Both the position numbers and the translations under genes were made by a program. A stretch of 64,000 bases of DNA, from assembly GCF_020184175.1 (NCBI RefSeq), contig NC_065533.1, positions 57,326,351-57,390,350 of the forward strand, read 5' to 3'. Source of the DNA: Aphis gossypii. Taxonomy: Eukaryota > Arthropoda > Insecta > Hemiptera > Aphididae. Of this stretch, positions 59,704 through 64,000 are shown in pieces (position 1 is the stretch's first letter; every line of letters starts with the position of its first letter). The notes under the pieces were generated by a model. That model saw only the letters and a list, made by a program, of their open reading frames with translations, was not told the DNA's origin and searched no databases.

Positions 59704-61425
59704 AGGTTGGTTACAAATCATTGATGTTATATCATTGCAATCTAAAAAAAGTTTAACAATAATAGCATTCATACCATCGTCGTTAATGACAACCATTTTA
59801 AATGTTGTTTTGCCATTTTTACATATGTCAACAAACAATTTGTTTGAATAAGACAGTTTGTTTAATCCAAGAGAACAAGACAAATCTGTGGTTTTCATAT
59901 TAATTATTGATTTTGGAAGTTCATATAGTTCATCAACAAATATCTTCTGACATACAAATTCATCTACAAGTTTTACTCTAAGGCCTAATTCATTTTCACC
60001 TAAATATTTTACTCTCTTGTATTGTGATCTGATTTTAGCCACATATAGTTTAAAAACTTCTGGGTTAGAAACAGTTGGCAATATTTTAGTAGTGTTTAGA
60101 ACATATGAAATTTGTTTTGCCTCAAATGAATTTAATCGGACTGAGAAATAGTTCATACTAGAATAATTGATCACGCTCACTTCACATGGTTCAATAACTT
60201 GAAAGAGATTTAAATTACCAATCTCCAAGTCTATTACACATGGATTGTCAATTTTTTTTACGTGCATGACTTTTGACTCATCAATGCATTTAGCTATTTC
60301 ATTAATAAAAGCCAAATTCATGCTTTCAAGTATATTATTACAATAATTTTTTGATATATCTAAAGAGCAGTGTATCTTAACTGGAGGTGCTTTCCGTAGA
60401 TAATCACTGGGTTTAAATATTTCAGAACAGTATTCAAATGTCATACAATCGATTAAAAAACATTTATACTTTTCACAATCGTTATATTTCATTATTACTC
60501 TTGCCCGATATAATTTTAAATCGTTGGTATTTTTAGCGATTACTATTTGACCCTCTTTAGGATGTAATACTGGAATCCACTTTGTCTGATTTTCGATTTC
60601 AGTTCTAATACATTTGCCAATTTGATAACTCAATTCAGTTTCAACATAAAAATGATTCATGGATAAAACAGGTCCAATATTAACAACCGTTGTCCTTGAA
60701 TTTGGAAATATTTTATTCAACATTTTAATTTTTGCACAGTTTATTGGATCATCAGATATTCCAGGAACAATACCATTCCAAACTAAATTGTATACAATAT
60801 CAAGTACATCATTTTCGTTATGTGATAATGTAACTAAATATGGCTCATTATTGCTTAAAAAAGTGGTAGTTATTTGATAACAATTGAAGAATTTACGAAT
60901 TGCATCATATAAATCTAGAACTGATAATTGTTTTTCATTTTCTTTCGATACATTTCTCAAACAACAACGAAAAGCCATCGGTGTTACACTATTAAGTTCT
61001 TTTGGTAGATCTTTAAATTCAGTAACTAATGCTTGAGAAATCCCAAAATCAATAAAAGTTACATAAAGTCCCAATTCAGTAATCCTTTCGACTGTAGCTC
61101 TATACCAAACACCATATAAATCATGAGCAGCAATTAAATCTCCTACTTTTGGAAGCTTTGTTAATGTAGAATCATGTTTATCTAATTCTTTACTAATTGA
61201 TTGAGTATATTCATAATTTTCAATGTTCTGTACATGAACATGTTCTAATGAATTTATATTTGAGACATAGACATTCCACACATCACCTCTAATAGGTTTT
61301 TTTACAATTGGAATATGAATATTATTTTTTGAATTTAATTCTTCTGATTGTGAGTTTTTAAAAGATAACAAAGTTGAAAATTGAGTTGCAACCTCACTCA
61401 TGTCACTTGTTAATTTTTCAATCAT
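59698..61425 (-). CDS. Intronless Tudor-domain protein
   Basis: A single open frame of 575 residues; an in-frame TGA lies 14 codons before the ATG, so the frame is complete as read. Tudor domains bind methylated arginine, and multi-Tudor proteins usually scaffold the piRNA machinery in germ granules. Seen: a short N-terminal possibly helical segment; a well-preserved extended Tudor at about 45-220 (VGDLIAAHDLYGVWYRATV, then VTFIDFG with Asp126, then LPKEL and AFRCCL); a second, weaker one around 250-380 (EGQIVIAK, LYRARV, YKCFLID); and a third likely fold at about 405-530. The second and third lack the clean FIDYG box. The lack of introns contrasts with every other gene here and suggests a retrocopy or a loss of introns. 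It may also be the 3' exon of a longer gene. RNF17/Qin- or TDRD-like; the subfamily is not settled. Confidence 0.82.
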   Translation of the reverse strand: MIEKLTSDMSEVATQFSTLLSFKNSQSEELNSKNNIHIPIVKKPIRGDVWNVYVSNINSLEHVHVQNIENYEYTQSISKELDKHDSTLTKLPKVGDLIAAHDLYGVWYRATVERITELGLYVTFIDFGISQALVTEFKDLPKELNSVTPMAFRCCLRNVSKENEKQLSVLDLYDAIRKFFNCYQITTTFLSNNEPYLVTLSHNENDVLDIVYNLVWNGIVPGISDDPINCAKIKMLNKIFPNSRTTVVNIGPVLSMNHFYVETELSYQIGKCIRTEIENQTKWIPVLHPKEGQIVIAKNTNDLKLYRARVIMKYNDCEKYKCFLIDCMTFEYCSEIFKPSDYLRKAPPVKIHCSLDISKNYCNNILESMNLAFINEIAKCIDESKVMHVKKIDNPCVIDLEIGNLNLFQVIEPCEVSVINYSSMNYFSVRLNSFEAKQISYVLNTTKILPTVSNPEVFKLYVAKIRSQYKRVKYLGENELGLRVKLVDEFVCQKIFVDELYELPKSIINMKTTDLSCSLGLNKLSYSNKLFVDICKNGKTTFKMVVINDDGMNAIIVKLFLDCNDITSMICNQPS

Positions 61426-64000
61426 GTTTTTTGAATTATTTAAGTTGTCTTTTAGGTGTTTTATTCAGAAATAATTATTTTCTGCAATAATTTCTTTCTA
61501 TACTACTATTTTCTGTTTTTATACAAAAACATCAAATACACAAAATTTATCAATATTTTTTTATATCTGTGCAATGAGTAAAAATTTATTAGACTTTATG
61601 TTATATTTATGTTACTTAAATATATTTGGATAATATAATTTGGACTGTCACAATGTCACACATCCATAATCCATTACATCTGCAGTATATTTATTCATAA
61701 ATGGCTTCTGGTTTCTTACTTTAAAACAAGCTTCTATTTCCTTCTTTCTAGTTACATCCAACTTTAAATAATTTTTTTAATTATTTGTAATCTCAGGACG
61801 TCTGTTGACTGTTACTGGTCTAAAACATAATTATAATAATTATATTATATACTTGAAACAATTTAATTCAATTTATTATTTGTTTATAGTGTTTATACTA
61901 TATATTAATATAACAGTATTCAGTATAAAAGTAAATTAAAAAAATACATAATGTGAAATGGAAGAATAAATAAATGTATAAATTGTTATACAAATCATTA
62001 TAGATATATATTTTATAGATTACATACTCATATTATAAAATCTTTATATATATATGTATATTATATAAAAACAAAAACTAGAACCAACAGCATTTTTGTA
62101 GAAGCAAAATAATCATTATTTCAACAAATATATTTAAGAAACAATAATAACGTTTACTATTACACGTATTATTACATTTGTCCCATTTGGGAATAGTAAA
62201 TATTTTTTTTTTCTTAAACTTAATCAAATAGTTTTAATTTATATTAATAAATAGATGATAAAATAATAATGTTGTTTATTTTTTCATAAGGTCCTGAACA
62301 TTTTTTAAAATGAAATATAAATCAAGATATAGTATAAACGACAAATTAATTAACTTGTATTATTAAATTTTAATCCAATATAAAACTGTAAGAAATTAAT
62401 TACATTATAAATAGTTTTTTTAATAAATTTATTTAATAAGTTGCCAAACAAAATAAAAAAGATTCCAGTATTTTACACAACTCGAATTATAGACATATTA
62501 TACTATGACAATTCATTTTAAATCATAGTAGTGAATATTCACTGTAAAAATATCATGGCTTAAATAATTGAAATTTAAAATTTAAAATTTAAAATCTATG
62601 AACAATTGTTCATAGATGTTATTAAAATGTACACATCACAGCTAAATAAGTATGTAGACTACACTGAAAGTAGAACATTTTTCATACGAGTGGCATGTCG
62701 ATAGGTATTTCAATATGTGGTTACTCCATTTAAATCTAAAAGATATATTTTGGGAATGTGTACCATTGAGAAAAATAGATGGTACAACTATTGAGGTTCA
62801 ACATACCACAATAACTTGACAAAGTATAATTATAACGAAAGGTAGCAAATGTTTATTAACTGATGGACCTCCATTAGGAGAAAATGTTAATAAAAAAAGA
62901 AAAAAGAAATTTGAACAATAATATTAATTGTAATCAGCCTAATAATGAAAGTTATGGTTCATTGTAAATACCTACCTATTTATAATTTTAAGATTTATTT
63001 TTTAATTTTTAGTATTTTATAACTTCTCTTTACCTATACCAAACCTGTAGCCAGATCAAATTTTCAGGTGGGCCAAAGCAAACTTTTTTTTTGGGGGGGG
63101 GAGCATTATATATAAAAACAATGTCTTTCTAATATTTTTTTAAGGGGGAAACGACTGGGTTTAGGGAGGAGGGCAACGCCCCCTCCCGTGGCTATGGGCC
63201 TGACCTATACACGTGATTTAAATTTTAACTTTAAGAACTTATATGTTATTATTATTTATTAATATGAATTGTATAAACTAACTATTTGTACATACCATAC
63301 ACGTGATTAGAATTTGAGATGTAGAGAAATTAGAAATTAGAATTTTGAATGTAGAGACAGAAGAATAGAAGAATCAACCAATAATATATATTTCAAAAAT
63401 AATTAAAATGTATAGAACTTGTTTATATAAACCCAATCTATTGTTGATGGAAAAGGTCAAATAGCTTGACTATATTAATTAAGCTTATTGTTATCACTAA
63501 TTGTTTTTAAATAGAACCAAGACACAAATTAAAAATGCTAAAAAAATCTTTTGTTGTTAATGTATAATTTTTGATAAATATTTAAAGTTCAAATTTGACA
63601 ACATTTATCAAAATCTCGAAAATGTTCAAATTAATTATAATTAAAAATTATAAATACTTCAATTTTTATACCTGAAAATAGAAAATTTGAAACAAGAATT
63701 CTCATTAACAATTCATACTGTAATCTTAAAATACCTAAACACAGTTTTTATTATAGACATTTAATAATCACGTTTAACATTAATAAAAATAACACAATTT
63801 TTTAATTTTCTAATTATATTTTAAAAACCATACAAATTATAATAGGTAAATTATTTTAAAAATTATACTATTTTTCTCTTAATAATTATCATATTTTTTT
63901 TAAAAAAAAGTAAAAAGTTTTACTAATAAAATAATTTTACAAAAATGTAGTTCTTAAAAAGTTAAATTAGGTTTATACCAACTAACAGCTTTTTTATTTT
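61426..64000. other. AT-rich right-hand end of the window
   Basis: Contains the Tudor gene's upstream flank. A 24-bp perfect palindrome (ATCTATGAACAA and its inverse) is at 62594-62617. Short broken frames at 62715-62905 (MWLLHLNLKDIFWECVPL; KGSKCLLTDGPPLGEN) resemble a degraded transposon protein. A G-rich patch with a run of nine G at about 63093-63102 and GGGAGGAGGGCAACGCCCCC near 63164 is a TE scrap. No supported gene. Confidence 0.35.

Noticed and set aside
62715..62905. Possible FLYWCH or transposase-like peptide in broken frames
   Set aside because: The match is too vague; key cysteines and histidines of a FLYWCH finger are not present.
1..64000. Search for CRISPR arrays, rRNA, tRNA cloverleafs and bacterial-type operons
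   Set aside because: No direct-repeat/spacer pattern, no recognisable rRNA stretch, no tRNA B-box context that survived inspection. All genes are spliced eukaryotic types or TE-derived, apart from the intronless Tudor frame.

Overview
This window looks like nuclear DNA of a sap-sucking hemipteran, most likely an aphid. It is very AT-rich, exons are short and split by AT-rich introns, GTAGGTA/TACCTAC-type words recur between genes, and the TE relics are of kinds common in aphid genomes. No species can be fixed from the sequence alone. Six protein genes are supported. Five were rebuilt exon by exon with GT/AG borders and consistent phases; one is intronless.

Layout. (1) 183-2427, minus: 5' part of a RING/B-box/coiled-coil (TRIM- or RNF17/Qin-like) gene that runs off the left edge. 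A plausible untranslated first exon lies in a CpG-rich block near 8.02-8.2 kb. (2) 2.5-15.4 kb: no further convincing gene. It holds MITEs, a widespread-type repeat near 5.3 kb, and a composite tandem array at 10.9-13.1 kb that contains a 56-bp palindromic insertion flanked by an 8-bp target duplication. (3) 15.4-18.3 kb: CpG-rich promoter-like DNA with an orphan coding exon. (4) 18772-22316, plus: divergent CoREST-like ELM2-SANT gene with a cysteine-rich tail in place of a second SANT domain. (5) 24231-29669, minus: RBM34-type nucleolar RNA-binding protein; its large first coding intron carries a hAT-like element and a LINE relic. (6) 35380-41076 and 45839-56007, plus: tandem S28 serine proteases (PRSS16/K12H4.7-like), nine coding exons each with the same intron phases, signal peptides and complete Ser/Asp/His triads. 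The second gene's introns contain a mariner-type element with about 460-bp inverted repeats, a LINE relic and a palindromic MITE. (7) 56.8-57.2 kb: broken MULE transposase. (8) 59698-61425, minus: intronless Tudor-domain protein whose 3' flank is tandemly duplicated.

The genes do not form one pathway. The left-edge gene (if RNF17/Qin-like) and the Tudor gene would both fit germline small-RNA biology. The CoREST-like and RBM34 products are nuclear, and the S28 pair is probably secreted or lysosomal digestive proteases. The most interesting items are the remodelled CoREST-like protein, the S28 pair with altered residues around the nucleophile, and the mobile-element insertions with readable termini. 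I saw no CRISPR array, rRNA gene or convincing tRNA gene.
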